A stretch of 64,000 bases of DNA, from the NCBI GenBank assembly GCA_030432565.1, contig JAUIGV010000015.1, forward strand, positions 62,001 to 126,000. The letters are read 5' to 3'. This DNA is from Verrucomicrobiia bacterium (lineage in GTDB: Bacteria; Verrucomicrobiota; Verrucomicrobiia; Verrucomicrobiales; Akkermansiaceae). Below are positions 34,626 to 43,982 of the stretch, piece after piece. The notes under the pieces were generated by a model. It saw nothing but the letters and a program-made list of their open reading frames with translations, was not told the origin of the DNA and did no database searches. Position 1 is the first letter of the stretch. The number at the start of each line of letters is the position of its first letter. A program made the position numbers and the translations under genes.

Positions 34626-35894
34626 ATGAATATTCTCGATACCGCTGCGGTCCTGCTGACCCTCGCTGCTGTCTTCGGCTACATTAATCACCGTCTTTTC
34701 AAGCTTCCCACCAGCATTGGGATTCTCCTGATTGGTTTGGTTCTGAGTATTCTGCTCCTGCTTTTTGGCGGGGATTCCATGCGGGAAAGCGCGGATGAGT
34801 TTGTGACGAGGATCGATTTCAACGAGACGGTGATGAATGTCATGCTGAGCTTTCTCCTCTTTGCAGGGGCCTTGCATGTCAACCTGGGCGACCTCCGTGA
34901 ACAGAGATGGGTGGTTGCAATTCTGGCAAGTGCGGGATTGTTGGTTTCCACTTTTCTGGTTGGGACGGCGTCCTACTTCGTTTTCCTGTGGACCGGCCTG
35001 GGCGTGCCTTTTCTTTGGTGCCTGGTTTTCGGGGCCTTGATTTCACCGACTGATCCGGTTGCGGTTCTTGGAATTCTCAAGAAGGTGGGAGTGCCCAAAT
35101 CGCTTGAGACCAAGATCACCGGTGAGTCTCTTTTTAACGACGGGGTCGGGGTGGTGGTCTATTTGGTTTTAGTCGGGCTGGCGGTCGGAAAGGCCGAGGC
35201 CTCGATTCTTTCGGTAGGGGAGTTGTTCCTGGTTGAGGTCGGGGGTGGAATTCTTCTGGGAGGGGTCATCGGATACGCGGCCTACTGGATGTTGAAGACG
35301 ATCGATAATTATCAGGTCGAGATTCTGATCACTCTTGCTCTTGTGACGGGAGGTTACCAGTTGGCGGCGAGCTGGCACTTGAGCGGGCCCCTGGCGATGG
35401 TGGTGGCAGGTCTGATGATTGGAAATCATGGCCGTTTGATGGCGATGAGCGACACAACCCGGGAGCATTTGGATCTTTTTTGGGAGTTAATCGACGAGAT
35501 TTTAAATGCGGTTTTGTTCCTCCTCATTGGACTTGAAATCTTTGTCCTGACCTGGAGTGGCGAGGCCTTTGGTGCGGGCCTGATCCTAATTGTCGTGGTT
35601 CTGGTTTCCCGTATGATCGCGGTTTCACTACCTGTCTTGGTTCTCAAGAAAGCCCGCACCTTCTCGCCGGGAATTGTCCGGATCTTGACCTGGGGCGGAT
35701 TGCGAGGAGGGATTTCGGTGGCCCTGGCCCTGGCCTTGCCGAAAGATGAGAGTCTGGCCGGCGAATCGAGGCAGGCCATCCTGATGGCGACCTACCTCGT
35801 GGTGATCTTCTCGATTGCCGTGCAGGGATTGACGCTCAAGCCGGTCATCTCACGGCTGCTGGCGAAGGAGGATGGTGCCCCGAACGAGAGCTGA
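34626..35894 (+). CDS. CPA1 family Na+(K+)/H+ antiporter
   Basis: 423 residues from the ATG at 34626, 1 base after the preceding stop. It has about 12 membrane helices. The CPA1 signatures are GALISPTDPVAVLGIL, ITGESLFNDGVGVVVY (the ND ion-binding pair) and WGGLRGGISVALAL. It exchanges cytoplasmic Na+ or K+ for protons and supports pH or salt balance. It lacks the long cytosolic C-terminal domain of NhaP/NHE proteins. It is last in the operon, and its stop is 9 bases from the convergent TPR gene with no hairpin between. Confidence 0.93.
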   Translation: MNILDTAAVLLTLAAVFGYINHRLFKLPTSIGILLIGLVLSILLLLFGGDSMRESADEFVTRIDFNETVMNVMLSFLLFAGALHVNLGDLREQRWVVAILASAGLLVSTFLVGTASYFVFLWTGLGVPFLWCLVFGALISPTDPVAVLGILKKVGVPKSLETKITGESLFNDGVGVVVYLVLVGLAVGKAEASILSVGELFLVEVGGGILLGGVIGYAAYWMLKTIDNYQVEILITLALVTGGYQLAASWHLSGPLAMVVAGLMIGNHGRLMAMSDTTREHLDLFWELIDEILNAVLFLLIGLEIFVLTWSGEAFGAGLILIVVVLVSRMIAVSLPVLVLKKARTFSPGIVRILTWGGLRGGISVALALALPKDESLAGESRQAILMATYLVVIFSIAVQGLTLKPVISRLLAKEDGAPNES

Positions 35895-35903
35895 GTTGGG
35901 TCC

Positions 35904-38312
35904 TTACTCGGTATCGAGCTTAAGCGAGGGCTTCCAGTTCGGGAAAGCCGAGGTGAGCTTGGCTTGATATTCGGAAGCCTGGGATGAGTTGCCATCCTTA
36001 CTTGTTGCCAGATAGGCTCCGTGAAGCGCCCGGGGTTGCAAAAGAGGGTCGTCGGGAACCATGGGAATGGCGGTGCGGAATTCCGCGAGAGCTTCCTGCC
36101 AGCGAGCCTGTAGCAAGGCCACTTCTCCGCTAACAATGTGGAGTCCGGCAACGTGGGAACCGGAGGCATTGATGGCAAGGCCTTTGGCAACTGCTTCCAG
36201 TGTCTCGGGGTAGAGCTTGAGGCCGAGGCTGGCCTCCGCGAGGTCGAGATAGGCGTCCGCCTGCCAGCGTGGGTCTTGTTCTTGTCCGAGCAAAAGGAGG
36301 CTTGTTTCCCGGGCCCCGGTAAAGCGGCCCGAACGTTTTTGGGCCTTGGCCAAAATTCGCCAGACTCCGATATCGGTTCGCTCGGGTGCTTCCGGATTGG
36401 TTGCTCTCTCAAGGTAGTCGACAGCTTCTTCGATCTGACCATCATGGAACATTTGAACGCCAAGCCACGAGAGCATGTTTTGAGGGACTGTTTTGGCCGG
36501 AGCTTGATCGTAGACTTCCTGAAGCGCAGTGTGCAGTGCCATTTTATCCCGTAAGTTGAAGGCGCTTAAAATGAGGAGATCCCCCACGGGTTGGCTGTAA
36601 AACTCTGGAACAAGATCTCTTGCTTTGCGCAGATAAGAGGGGGCTTCGCTGTATTTTCCAAGTTTGTAATATCCCCAGCCAATCCAATAGTTGGCATTGG
36701 CTATGGTGTCGACAGGGAGGTCTTGAAACTCACTCAGGGTCCGGCGATAGCGGGCAATCATACTCTCGTATTTTTTCTCATGTCGGAGGACCCGGGCACT
36801 TCCCTGAAGGGCAAAAGCGATTTGGTTTGGGGCGGGGTTGAGAGCGAGGGCTTGCTCAAAATCCTTGAGAGCCGAGGTGTAATCGCCAAGGGAGAGGTGT
36901 GCCTCGGCCCGCTTGTTGTGCACGGCAGCGGCGCGAGGATCATCAGGGAACTCGGCAAGAAAGCGGGCGAAGCTTCGGCTGGCTCCGTCGAACTGTCCGG
37001 ATTCGCTTAAGCACCATCCGTGTTTGAAGAGAAGCTCACGCTGCATGTTGGGCTCGAGGGCGCTTCGATCAATCTTGTTAAAGATCAAGGCGGCATCCTC
37101 CAATGCTTTGCGACTGTAGAGTGTCTCGGCCTGAAAAAAGCGGGCGCAATGAAGATATTTGTGGTCCGGGTATTTGCGGGCATAGAGTTCAAAAAAGATG
37201 TCGACCCGCTCGGCAAGGGCCGGATTCTTGAGGTAGTAGTCACATTTGAGGCATTTGAAGGAGGCTTCGAAGGCCTTGTGGCTTTTTGGAAGGGCCCGGT
37301 CAACACGGCGGTAGCAGGCCCGCGCGCTCAAATAATCCTGCGTGACCAGGTAGGCGAGGCCGGCCCGCTCACAACGTTGGGCTTCAATTTTTCCGGTGGC
37401 TCCAAAGTCACCTTTTTCATAGAGTCTGATAACGTTAACCCACTCTTTTTTCTTCGAATAGAGACCCATGAGAGAGGTTTGGGCGCGCGCCTTGTTCGTG
37501 GCGAGGTGTCGTCGTTGCTCGGGGGTCAGCGACGGGTCATTGATTGACAGATTCAAGATCGTATTCAGGTGGGAGTTCTGGGCGTCTTCCAAGCCAAGTT
37601 CGGCCGAAGCAAGGCCGGTGTAGAAAACAGCCTGAGAGTGGTATTGGCCACGCTGTTCCGAGGTGACGAGCGGCTTAAGCAGCCGGATGGTGGTTTCGAA
37701 GTCTTCTTTTTCGAAATACTGGTAGGCGAGCATGAAGGTCGCCCAGTCCTTGTGGGGGTGCTTGTCGGTATCGATGATTCGGCGGAGGGCCACGGCGACT
37801 TCGGCCTGACGGTCCAGCTTGAGGAGGCATTCAACCTGCTTGGTCAAAGCGCTGTAACGGAGATTTTGATCGGGGAGGTTCTGTGAGGCGATTTCAAAAT
37901 ATTTTGCAGCCTCTTCCCAATTTTCCTCCACAAAAGCGAGGTAGGCCATTTGTCGGGAACCTTGCCCGACGGAGGGGCCTCTGCGATGTCGCTCGATCAG
38001 GAAGCGGTAGGTGCTTTTGGCTTCCTCAATATATCCGAGGGTTTGGCGGGCATAACCGAGATGGAATCGGGCGGCAGACTCATTTTTGGATCCGGAATGA
38101 GCGGCAAGATAATTGGTGTAGAGTCCGATCACGTAGGTCATGTAGCGTCCCTTTTGCAGATTGTCGGACTGTCTCATTCCAGCTGCGTAGTAACGCTCGG
38201 CTTCTTGAAAAGCGCGCTCTTCCTCCGTGTTCTGCGCCATCGCGGGCGGGAGAAGAAGAAGGCAGAGAATGAGGGCGACAAACGAGAGCCGCATTGGGTG
38301 GGGGATTGCCAT
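35904..38312 (-). CDS. Secreted tetratricopeptide-repeat protein
   Basis: About 802 residues from the ATG at 38312 (an ATG at 38294 is also possible). The signal peptide is MRLSFVALILCLLLLPPAMA, cleaved near AQN. Almost the whole mature chain is TPR-like helical pairs, with clear units such as YTSALKDFEQALALNP, AIGWGYYKLGKYSEAPSYL-type and YPETLEAVAKGLAINAS. Such periplasmic TPR proteins act as assembly scaffolds, e.g. the YbgF/CpoB or BamD type. No specific partner is visible. It is convergent with the antiporter gene and divergent from the Dabb-like gene. Confidence 0.83.
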   Translation of the reverse strand: MAIPHPMRLSFVALILCLLLLPPAMAQNTEEERAFQEAERYYAAGMRQSDNLQKGRYMTYVIGLYTNYLAAHSGSKNESAARFHLGYARQTLGYIEEAKSTYRFLIERHRRGPSVGQGSRQMAYLAFVEENWEEAAKYFEIASQNLPDQNLRYSALTKQVECLLKLDRQAEVAVALRRIIDTDKHPHKDWATFMLAYQYFEKEDFETTIRLLKPLVTSEQRGQYHSQAVFYTGLASAELGLEDAQNSHLNTILNLSINDPSLTPEQRRHLATNKARAQTSLMGLYSKKKEWVNVIRLYEKGDFGATGKIEAQRCERAGLAYLVTQDYLSARACYRRVDRALPKSHKAFEASFKCLKCDYYLKNPALAERVDIFFELYARKYPDHKYLHCARFFQAETLYSRKALEDAALIFNKIDRSALEPNMQRELLFKHGWCLSESGQFDGASRSFARFLAEFPDDPRAAAVHNKRAEAHLSLGDYTSALKDFEQALALNPAPNQIAFALQGSARVLRHEKKYESMIARYRRTLSEFQDLPVDTIANANYWIGWGYYKLGKYSEAPSYLRKARDLVPEFYSQPVGDLLILSAFNLRDKMALHTALQEVYDQAPAKTVPQNMLSWLGVQMFHDGQIEEAVDYLERATNPEAPERTDIGVWRILAKAQKRSGRFTGARETSLLLLGQEQDPRWQADAYLDLAEASLGLKLYPETLEAVAKGLAINASGSHVAGLHIVSGEVALLQARWQEALAEFRTAIPMVPDDPLLQPRALHGAYLATSKDGNSSQASEYQAKLTSAFPNWKPSLKLDTE

Positions 38313-38440
38313 GATGTGATGTCGTTGTTGCGAAATGCTCGCTCGCGGGCAAAGAGTCTCACGATCTGAAGGAAAGATCAACCTCGGGAAGGGCGGGAGT
38401 TGGCTTGTCCGGGAGACCTTCTGCCCTTATGTATCCGCCC

Positions 38441-38743
38441 ATGGAACATCATGTTTACTTTTGGCTGAATGAAGACCATCAAAATGAGAGCGACCGCGCA
38501 GTCTTTGAGAAGGGGATCGAGGCTCTTTTGCGGTCGCCGAATATTGCTTCATCCCATTGGGGGAAGCCTGCCGCCACTGCGGAGCGCCCGGTGACCGATC
38601 ACTCGTTTGATTACGCGATTTCGGTGAAATTTGACTCGATGGAGAATCATGATCTCTACCAGGAGGGCGATTTAATCCACGACGAATTTATCTCCGGCTT
38701 CAAGGAGTGGTGGGCCAAGGTTCTCGTGATGGACGTTGCCTAG
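38441..38743 (+). CDS. Stress-responsive A/B-barrel (Dabb) domain protein
   Basis: About 100 residues from the ATG at 38441; an ATG at 38429, better spaced from a GGGAG, is also possible. The MEHHVYFWLNED start, the short strand-helix pattern, and DHSFDYAISVKFDSMENHDLYQ plus HDEFI are typical of the Dabb ferredoxin-like dimer fold. The function is unknown; family members are small cytoplasmic proteins linked with stress or with polyketide chemistry. It stands alone and is followed by two hairpins. Confidence 0.75.
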   Translation: MEHHVYFWLNEDHQNESDRAVFEKGIEALLRSPNIASSHWGKPAATAERPVTDHSFDYAISVKFDSMENHDLYQEGDLIHDEFISGFKEWWAKVLVMDVA

Positions 38744-38762
38744 TATATACTGTGACACTAAA

Positions 38763-38793
38763 TGAGGGTAAAGGATTTGGACCTTTACCCTCA
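38763..38793 (+). repeat. Perfect 12-bp inverted repeat downstream of Dabb gene
   Basis: TGAGGGTAAAGG-ATTTGGA-CCTTTACCCTCA. It has no T-run after it, so it is a strong RNA hairpin rather than a classical terminator; an RNA-stability element or protein-binding palindrome is possible. Confidence 0.6.
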
Positions 38794-38867
38794 CTTGGAT
38801 TAACTGCGTGATCGCATTGCTTTACGCGCTTTGATCAATCCCAAAATAGAAGACGGAATGACGGAGG

Positions 38868-38905
38868 CAAGGGGAAAGTTGTCTTTCCCTTGAATATTTT
38901 TGTTT
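38868..38905 (+). terminator. Probable intrinsic terminator before the secreted-protein gene
   Basis: Stem CAAGG(G)GAAAG-TTGT-CTTTCCCTTG with one bulged G, followed by AATATTTTTGTTT. It ends 34 bases before the next ATG, so it could also work as a leader hairpin. Confidence 0.6.
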
Positions 38906-38939
38906 GGGTTTTCGTATCACCGGTCGTCCCCTAAATCCG

Positions 38940-39572
38940 ATGCGCTTCTCAATTTCGTTTTTTCTGATCCTTTCCGCCTCACTCTGTTTTCTTCAAGCGG
39001 CACCAGCCCTCAAGCTCGATCAAATGGGGAAAGCCATGGGCGGCTGGAAAGACAGAGGTGGAAAGGCGGCTCGATTTGAGGTTTCCGGTTCCAAATACCG
39101 TTGTTGGAAACCCGAGCTCACTCCAACCCCTGCGGGAGGAATTTTCGTTTCTTTGAGGATCGATCACCTGCGCGGTCTTTTGGCTTCGGACGACCATGCG
39201 AGTCTGGAGGTGACCTTTGATGCCGACGGAAACGTGGTCTCGGCAAGGAGCTCAATTGCTCTTCAGGGTCGCAGGGTGACGAGCGATCTTGTTGAGGGAA
39301 CCGGCAAGCTGGGCGCGCGCTTTGCGGGGATGGACCTGGCAGCCAAGGTTGGGGCGGAGATGATCGCCAGTCTTTCGGCCAAGGTGCTACGCGAAAATAT
39401 CAAGGAGCCGGGGCGTGTCTCTTTCCCCGCAGTCCTCCAGCATCAATACAATCTCTTGTGTTTGGCCGTGTCTGCGCCGGAAGTGGATCAAGAGGTTGCG
39501 GAGGTACCCTCTGATGAAGCTGAAAAACCCCGCAAAGCGGTCCCTCTCGAGATCGAACCTGCGCGGAAGTAA
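38940..39572 (+). CDS. Secreted hypothetical protein
   Basis: 210 residues from the ATG at 38940, which opens a signal peptide (MRFSISFFLILSASLCFLQAAP). The mature part is basic at first (GGWKDRGGKAARFEVSG), with beta-rich and helical stretches and an acidic tail (VDQEVAEVPSDEAEKP). No domain is recognised. It lies 162 bases upstream of the respiratory operon on the same strand but is separated from it by the tandem palindromes, so it is probably a separate transcript. Confidence 0.7.
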   Translation: MRFSISFFLILSASLCFLQAAPALKLDQMGKAMGGWKDRGGKAARFEVSGSKYRCWKPELTPTPAGGIFVSLRIDHLRGLLASDDHASLEVTFDADGNVVSARSSIALQGRRVTSDLVEGTGKLGARFAGMDLAAKVGAEMIASLSAKVLRENIKEPGRVSFPAVLQHQYNLLCLAVSAPEVDQEVAEVPSDEAEKPRKAVPLEIEPARK

Positions 39573-39671
39573 GCAATGCTCGTTTTGAGCGCGTGAGGTG
39601 CCGGGAAACCGGTAGATATTTAAATGTGGCATAAAAATTTAAAGATCTGTAAATGAGGGTGTTACAGAGCT

Positions 39672-39712
39672 TGTGAAATTTTTCACAAATTCCCCTTGTG
39701 AAACAATTCACC
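39672..39712 (+). promoter_or_regulatory. Two tandem CRP/FNR-type palindromes upstream of the respiratory operon
   Basis: Site 1 is TGTGA-N6-TCACA (39672-39687), an exact match to the CRP consensus. Site 2 is TGTGA-N6-TCACC (39697-39712), one mismatch. Centres are 25 bp apart, and site 2 is centred about 30 bases before the actA start. A CRP/FNR-superfamily regulator is the obvious candidate. The position close to the start codon would suit repression or a very short leader. The promoter boxes themselves are not clear. Confidence 0.72.
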
Positions 39713-39734
39713 TGCTCATAAGACTTGCCCAGCG

Positions 39735-40496
39735 ATGGCAAACTTTTTTCCCCGTTGGACAAACTTATTGCCGCTGAAAATTGCGGTTTGTCTTGGTGCA
39801 TTAGGAGCCGGCGTAGTTGCCGGAATCACTTACTATGCAACTCCCAAGGCTCAGAGAGTCGGCTACCAACCCACTCAACCCATTCATTTTGACCACAATC
39901 TCCACGTGAGTCAGCTGGGTTTGGATTGCCGTTACTGCCACAGCTTTGTTGAGCATTCCGGTCACGCGAACGTGCCTTCCGCAAACACTTGCTGGAATTG
40001 TCACCAACACGTTAAGAAAGGCTCGCCCAAGCTCGCAGCTCTTCGTGCGGCCATGGGGGTCGATGAATTTCACAGTCCGATCATGGACGCCAGTGGAAAC
40101 CCGGTCGACGGCAAGCCCATCGAATGGGTCCGCGTCCACAAGGCTCCTGATTACGTCTACTTCAACCACTCGGCTCACCTCAATCGCGGAATTTCCTGCG
40201 TGAGCTGCCACGGCGAGGTCAACAAAATGGAGAAAGTCTACCATGCCGAGAGTCACTCGATGGGATGGTGTCTCGAGTGTCACCGCGCCCCCGAGAAGCA
40301 CCTTCGTCCGCTCGAGGAGGTCTTTAACCTCAACTACGATCCCAAGATTTATCTGCAAGACAACGAAGTCATCGACACAGAGGGCTTGATCGTTGGAAAA
40401 GGAGAGCGAATCGAAGAACCTGAAGATTTTGGCAAATTCCTCCGCCTTCACTGGGGAGTTCAGCCCAAGGAGTCCTGTGCGACTTGTCACCGTTAA
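39735..40496 (+). CDS. actA: Alternative complex III subunit ActA, pentaheme cytochrome c
   Basis: 253 residues. One N-terminal membrane helix (about 15-33) anchors a periplasmic domain with five CxxCH heme motifs: CRYCH (65), CWNCH (86), CVSCH (about 156), CLECH (about 179) and CATCH (about 248). Five hemes in ActA plus one in ActE is the known ACIII count. Extra conserved His residues (HFDHNLH, YFNHSAH, YHAESHSMGW) can serve as distal ligands. ACIII oxidises quinol and passes electrons to cytochrome c or directly to an oxidase. It is the first gene of a 16-gene operon; the start is fixed by the anchor helix. Confidence 0.95.
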   Translation: MANFFPRWTNLLPLKIAVCLGALGAGVVAGITYYATPKAQRVGYQPTQPIHFDHNLHVSQLGLDCRYCHSFVEHSGHANVPSANTCWNCHQHVKKGSPKLAALRAAMGVDEFHSPIMDASGNPVDGKPIEWVRVHKAPDYVYFNHSAHLNRGISCVSCHGEVNKMEKVYHAESHSMGWCLECHRAPEKHLRPLEEVFNLNYDPKIYLQDNEVIDTEGLIVGKGERIEEPEDFGKFLRLHWGVQPKESCATCHR

Positions 40497-40511
40497 ATTT
40501 ACCTGCCCGAG

Positions 40512-43500
40512 ATGAGCAAACGCGTCTGGAACCCACCTGTCACTCCGAATAAAGGAGATACCACCACCGCTTGGCGTAGTGTCGGCGAGAAGGAAGGCTC
40601 CGAGAGCTTCCGCAACCTCCTTGACCGGGAATTTCCGCAAGGAGATACTCTTAACGAGGAGGAACAGAAAGTCTCCCGCCGGAATTTCACCAAACTCATG
40701 GGGGCCTCAAGCGCTCTTGCCGGACTGGGTTTGGTGTCTTGCCGCCGCCCGGAATCCTACATCGTGCCTTACAAGAAAGCTCCCGAGTGGATTATCCCGG
40801 GAACGCCGCTTTTTTACGCCAGCACCCGGCCTTCAGCAGCTGGTGCCATTCCCCTGGTGGTCACGACTTACGAAGGTCGTCCGACCAAGCTCGAGCCTAA
40901 TCACGATCATCCCGATGCTTCCGGAACCTGTGCCCAGACCCAGGCTTCTGTTCTTGATCTCTACTCGCCATCGCGCTCCCGCAAGATCCTCAAGGGAGGC
41001 AAAGAGGCGACAATGAGTGAGCTGAAATCGTCACTCCAATCCCTCGATCTCTCCAAGACTGCCCTGGTCTTTGGTAACGATGATTCTCCGACCCGCAACC
41101 GCCTTGCCAAAGGGCTTGCCGGAAAGGGAGCGACCTTGATTTCCTACGAGGCTATTTCCGGTGAACCCCTCGACGCCGGCGTTTCACACGTCGTTGACTT
41201 CGAAAAGGCAACCCGCATTCTCTCGCTCGATTGCGATTTCCTCGGAACGGATCCTGTCGGGAATTCCAAGGCCTTCTCGAAGAAGCGCCAGGGTGGAAAC
41301 GAAAATTACGATCAGGAGCACGACGTCGATGCGGGCAAGATGAACCGCCTCTACCAGGTGGAGACTCAATTCAGCCTGACCGGCGGAATGGCAGATCACC
41401 GTCTCCGCGTGGCTCCGAGCCAGGTTGCCGTGGTCGCCGGAGCGATTGCTTCCGCCATGGGGATTGGAAGCTTCAAAGCGACTGAGAAGGAAAAAGCGGC
41501 TCTTTTTCCGGGTGCCGAAAATCCGGGCAAGGAATTCGATCAATGGATCGCCGAGTGCAAAAAAGATCTCGAGGGGGCCGGAAAAGGGGCCCTTGTGCTC
41601 GCCGGATCCCGTCAGAGCCAGGCTGTCAAGCAACTCGCTGCCGTCCTCAACCAGAAATTGGGATCCGGGGCGGTGCGCGCCGTCAAAACAGATCTCGGAC
41701 AATATGCTTCGCTCGCTGATCTTGCCACCAAGCTCGAGAGCGGCGTGGTGGAAAACGTCATTTTCCTCACTCCATCGAATCCTGTTTTCGATGCCGATGG
41801 CTTCGCCGAGACTCTCGGGAAGGCCAAGGTTTCCGTCCATTGGGGGCTCCGCACCGATGCGACCGCATGGGCCTGTGACTGGCACATTCCTGCTGCCCAC
41901 TATCTCGAAAGCTGGGGTGATGCCCGCACCGAGACCGGTGTCCTTTCACTGATCCAGCCGATGATCCTGCCTCTTTATGGAGGACTTTCCGAGCTCGATC
42001 TCCTGCACGTTCTCGGAGGAGGGGACCTGCCCAAAGGTGAGTTTTTTCCCGCCATGGGTGAAGTCAAGACGACACTGGCCGAAATCACTGGCAAGTCGGA
42101 TGACGAAACCTGGCGCAACGCTCTCACCAATGGCTTTGTTGAGGGCACTTCATACCAACCTGGGGAGCTCAGTGTGATCGCACCTGAGATTGAGCATGTT
42201 GATTTGCCGTCTCCAAAGGCTCTGGAAGTGGTGTTCGCCACCGATGCTTCCGTTCTCGACGGCCGCTTCATCGACAACGCCTGGCTTCAGGAATCTCCTG
42301 ATCCCGTCACCAAGTTGACCTGGGATAACGCCGCTCAGATCTCTCCGGTTACCGCGAAAGAACTCGGTATCTATGACCGCGTCATTGCTCTCGAGCCAAA
42401 AACTCCGCTGATGCGCATCGGCACGGAGGTGAAGGTTTCTAAGCGTTATGAGACCGGTGAAGGCGAGGGGAATCACTCGCCGATGATCAATCTCAACGTC
42501 AATGGTCGCGAAATCCGCGTCCCGGTTGTCATTGCCTATGGTCACGCTGACAATGCAATTACTCTCCCGGTCGGTTACGGCCAGGCTGCCGATGACGGTC
42601 GCGATGGCGCTGTTAAATTTGACGAGTCCAAGCCTGTAGTCGGCCATGTGGGCCTCAACACCGGCTTCAACGCATATGCGCTTCGGGCCGCCGATACTCC
42701 CTACTTTGCTTTCCGCGGTGTTGTTTCGACGACCGAAGAAAAGTATCCGGTCGCGCTCACTCAAGAGCACAACTCGATGTATGGACGGGCTCTTGCCCGC
42801 GAGGTTTCCACCGACACCCTTGAAGGCAAGGGGGATTTCCAGAAGCAGATGAAGAACGTCAAGAAGCAGGGAATGGATTCCCACGCTCCTGACAACATCT
42901 CACTTTACAAGCCGGAGGGCAGTGAAACCTGGTACAAGACCGAACTTGCCAAGAAGACCCACCTTGCTGATGAAATTCACCAGTGGGGGATGGCAATCGA
43001 TCTCAACACTTGCACCGGTTGCAATGCTTGTCTTGTGGCCTGTCAGGCCGAGAACAACATTCCGGTTGTTGGAAAAACCCAGGTCGCGATGGGACGTGAA
43101 ATGCACTGGATCCGCATGGATCGCTACTTTGCCTCTCAGGAACATCCCGTGGAGCACGGTCATGTGAATCACTCCAAGGAAAATCCCGAGTGGGTCACCC
43201 AGAACCCCGAGTCGATTCCCCAGCCGGTCGCCTGCGTCCAGTGCGAGATGGCTCCTTGCGAGACCGTTTGCCCGGTGAATGCCACTGTTCATACCGAAGA
43301 AGGTTTGAACTCAATGGCTTACAACCGTTGCATCGGAACCCGCTACTGCGCCAACAACTGTCCCTACAAGGCTCGTCGCTTCAATTTCTTCGACTACAAC
43401 AAGCGCAACCCGCTCATCAAAGGCAACCTTTACAAAGGACCATTCGGTGAGAAGCAGGTGGGTGAGGCTCCTTCGAAGCAGCGCAACCCGAACGTCACCG

Positions 43501-43952
43501 TCCGCATGCGTGGTGTCATGGAGAAGTGCACCTACTGTGTGCAGCGTCTCGAGTCAGCCAAGATCAAGCAGAAGCAGCAACAGAAGGTCAACAAATACGC
43601 GGCTGGCAAGAAGTCGCACGAAGTTGCCGTCAGTCGCACCAAGGATCTCCGGGTCAAGACCGACAGCGTCAAAACTGCCTGTCAGGACGCCTGCCCGACC
43701 GACGCAATTTCCTTTGGCAACCTCCTCGATAACAATTCCAAGGTGGTTCGTGCCAAAGGTAACGTTCTTGACTCCGTCAAGATCATCCAAGGGCCCGACT
43801 ACAAGGAGATCAACGGCAGCAACCGTAACTACGATCTGCTCCAGTACATCAACACCCGTCCGCGCACGAGCTACTTGGCCCGTGTTAAGAATCCGAATCC
43901 TGACATGCCTGATGCGAAGTTCCTCGGACAGGCAACCATCAACATTCACTAA
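40512..43952 (+). CDS. actB: Alternative complex III subunit ActB, molybdopterin-oxidoreductase-like iron-sulfur protein
   Basis: 1146 residues, fusing the B1 (molybdopterin oxidoreductase fold, about 60-720) and B2 (ferredoxin-like, about 800-1090) parts. The N-terminus carries a Tat motif SRRNFTK followed by a hydrophobic stretch and lipobox LVSC, so it is exported folded and probably lipid-anchored. B2 has four cluster motifs: CTGCNACLVACQAEN near 835, CVQCEMAPCETVCP, CIGTRYCANNCP and CTYC...ACQDACP, giving three 4Fe-4S and one 3Fe-4S in known structures. B1 of this family binds no Mo cofactor. It passes electrons from the quinol site to the ActA hemes. It lies 15 bases after actA. Confidence 0.95.
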   Translation: MSKRVWNPPVTPNKGDTTTAWRSVGEKEGSESFRNLLDREFPQGDTLNEEEQKVSRRNFTKLMGASSALAGLGLVSCRRPESYIVPYKKAPEWIIPGTPLFYASTRPSAAGAIPLVVTTYEGRPTKLEPNHDHPDASGTCAQTQASVLDLYSPSRSRKILKGGKEATMSELKSSLQSLDLSKTALVFGNDDSPTRNRLAKGLAGKGATLISYEAISGEPLDAGVSHVVDFEKATRILSLDCDFLGTDPVGNSKAFSKKRQGGNENYDQEHDVDAGKMNRLYQVETQFSLTGGMADHRLRVAPSQVAVVAGAIASAMGIGSFKATEKEKAALFPGAENPGKEFDQWIAECKKDLEGAGKGALVLAGSRQSQAVKQLAAVLNQKLGSGAVRAVKTDLGQYASLADLATKLESGVVENVIFLTPSNPVFDADGFAETLGKAKVSVHWGLRTDATAWACDWHIPAAHYLESWGDARTETGVLSLIQPMILPLYGGLSELDLLHVLGGGDLPKGEFFPAMGEVKTTLAEITGKSDDETWRNALTNGFVEGTSYQPGELSVIAPEIEHVDLPSPKALEVVFATDASVLDGRFIDNAWLQESPDPVTKLTWDNAAQISPVTAKELGIYDRVIALEPKTPLMRIGTEVKVSKRYETGEGEGNHSPMINLNVNGREIRVPVVIAYGHADNAITLPVGYGQAADDGRDGAVKFDESKPVVGHVGLNTGFNAYALRAADTPYFAFRGVVSTTEEKYPVALTQEHNSMYGRALAREVSTDTLEGKGDFQKQMKNVKKQGMDSHAPDNISLYKPEGSETWYKTELAKKTHLADEIHQWGMAIDLNTCTGCNACLVACQAENNIPVVGKTQVAMGREMHWIRMDRYFASQEHPVEHGHVNHSKENPEWVTQNPESIPQPVACVQCEMAPCETVCPVNATVHTEEGLNSMAYNRCIGTRYCANNCPYKARRFNFFDYNKRNPLIKGNLYKGPFGEKQVGEAPSKQRNPNVTVRMRGVMEKCTYCVQRLESAKIKQKQQQKVNKYAAGKKSHEVAVSRTKDLRVKTDSVKTACQDACPTDAISFGNLLDNNSKVVRAKGNVLDSVKIIQGPDYKEINGSNRNYDLLQYINTRPRTSYLARVKNPNPDMPDAKFLGQATINIH

Positions 43953-43982
43953 TCTGAGAATCCTTTCCAGCGACTGAAACCC

